From NCBI GenBank assembly GCA_000754455.1, contig JNSE01000016.1:1-14650 (forward strand): 14,650 bases of DNA, given 5' to 3'. The stretch comes from an actinobacterium acAMD-2 (GTDB lineage: Bacteria > Actinomycetota > Actinomycetes > UBA12327). This document shows, one piece after another, positions 14,563 to 14,650 of the stretch (position 1 is its first letter; every line of letters begins with the position of its first letter). Below the pieces are notes generated by a model. That model saw nothing but the letters and a program-made list of their open reading frames with translations. It had not been told where the DNA came from and did not search any database. The position numbers were made by a program, and so were the translations under genes.

Positions 14563-14650
14563 ACTCGCGAAGGTGGCCAAATCCACTCCAGAGCTAGGCA
14601 GAAAACTTGGGTTTTTTTTGGGATGTATGCCTGCGCATCTGTGGCTACAG
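14563..14650. other. Non-coding tail with T8 tract
   Basis: No gene was found here. An eight-T run lies at 14612-14619, preceded by a weak AAAAC-TTGG-GTTTT hairpin (14602-14615). It could be a poor intrinsic terminator for the rightward run or the edge of a control region for a gene beyond the window. Confidence 0.3.

Noticed and set aside
14602..14619. Strong intrinsic terminator at the T8 run
   Set aside because: The T-run is real, but the only hairpin before it is a 5-bp AT-rich stem that uses the T-run itself, so it was described only as a weak possibility.

Overview
The window looks like a polyamine and omega-amino-acid catabolism locus from a mid-GC actinobacterium. Support for that lineage: several GTG starts, a PotD lipoprotein with a twin-arginine-type signal, an agmatinase-family protein of the long actinobacterial type, and tightly packed genes with 1-4 nt overlaps. 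An aquatic actinobacterium is possible, but the sequence does not prove it. There are twelve protein genes and no RNA genes, insertion sequences, phage genes or CRISPR arrays.

The layout is two divergent gene runs around a 207-nt control region (4653-4859). The leftward run starts with an Lrp/AsnC-type regulator (4652). It continues through a class III omega-aminotransferase, an FMN-binding split-barrel protein, a DAO-family FAD oxidoreductase and a glutaryl-CoA dehydrogenase that is cut by the window edge. The first two junctions are ATGA and GTGA stop-start overlaps. The rightward run starts at 4860 with a gamma-aminobutyraldehyde-type aldehyde dehydrogenase. It continues with a complete PotD-PotA-PotB-PotC polyamine ABC importer, a second DAO-family FAD oxidoreductase, a CoA-acylating (methyl)malonate-semialdehyde dehydrogenase and an agmatinase-family ureohydrolase. 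The last 140 nt hold hairpins and a T-run but no gene.

Read together, polyamines would be imported by PotABCD and agmatine converted to putrescine by the ureohydrolase. Primary amines would be oxidised or transaminated to aminoaldehydes by the DAO oxidases or the aminotransferase. PatD would oxidise these to omega-amino acids such as GABA, and the aminotransferase would convert those to semialdehydes. MmsA (three-carbon branch, malonate semialdehyde to acetyl-CoA) and GcdH (five-carbon branch, glutaryl-CoA to crotonyl-CoA) suggest the locus serves C3, C4 and C5 diamines rather than putrescine alone. That last point is inference. No gamma-glutamylputrescine synthetase or hydrolase and no succinate-semialdehyde dehydrogenase is present in the window.

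The most unusual non-coding content is the divergent control region. It carries a 15-bp direct repeat at three-turn spacing around a 13-bp dyad, and next to it a run of five CTAG motifs, four of them at 11-12 bp spacing, ending in a 26-bp imperfect dyad. A second notable element is a perfect 14-bp palindrome that contains the potC Shine-Dalgarno sequence and ends on the potB stop codon.
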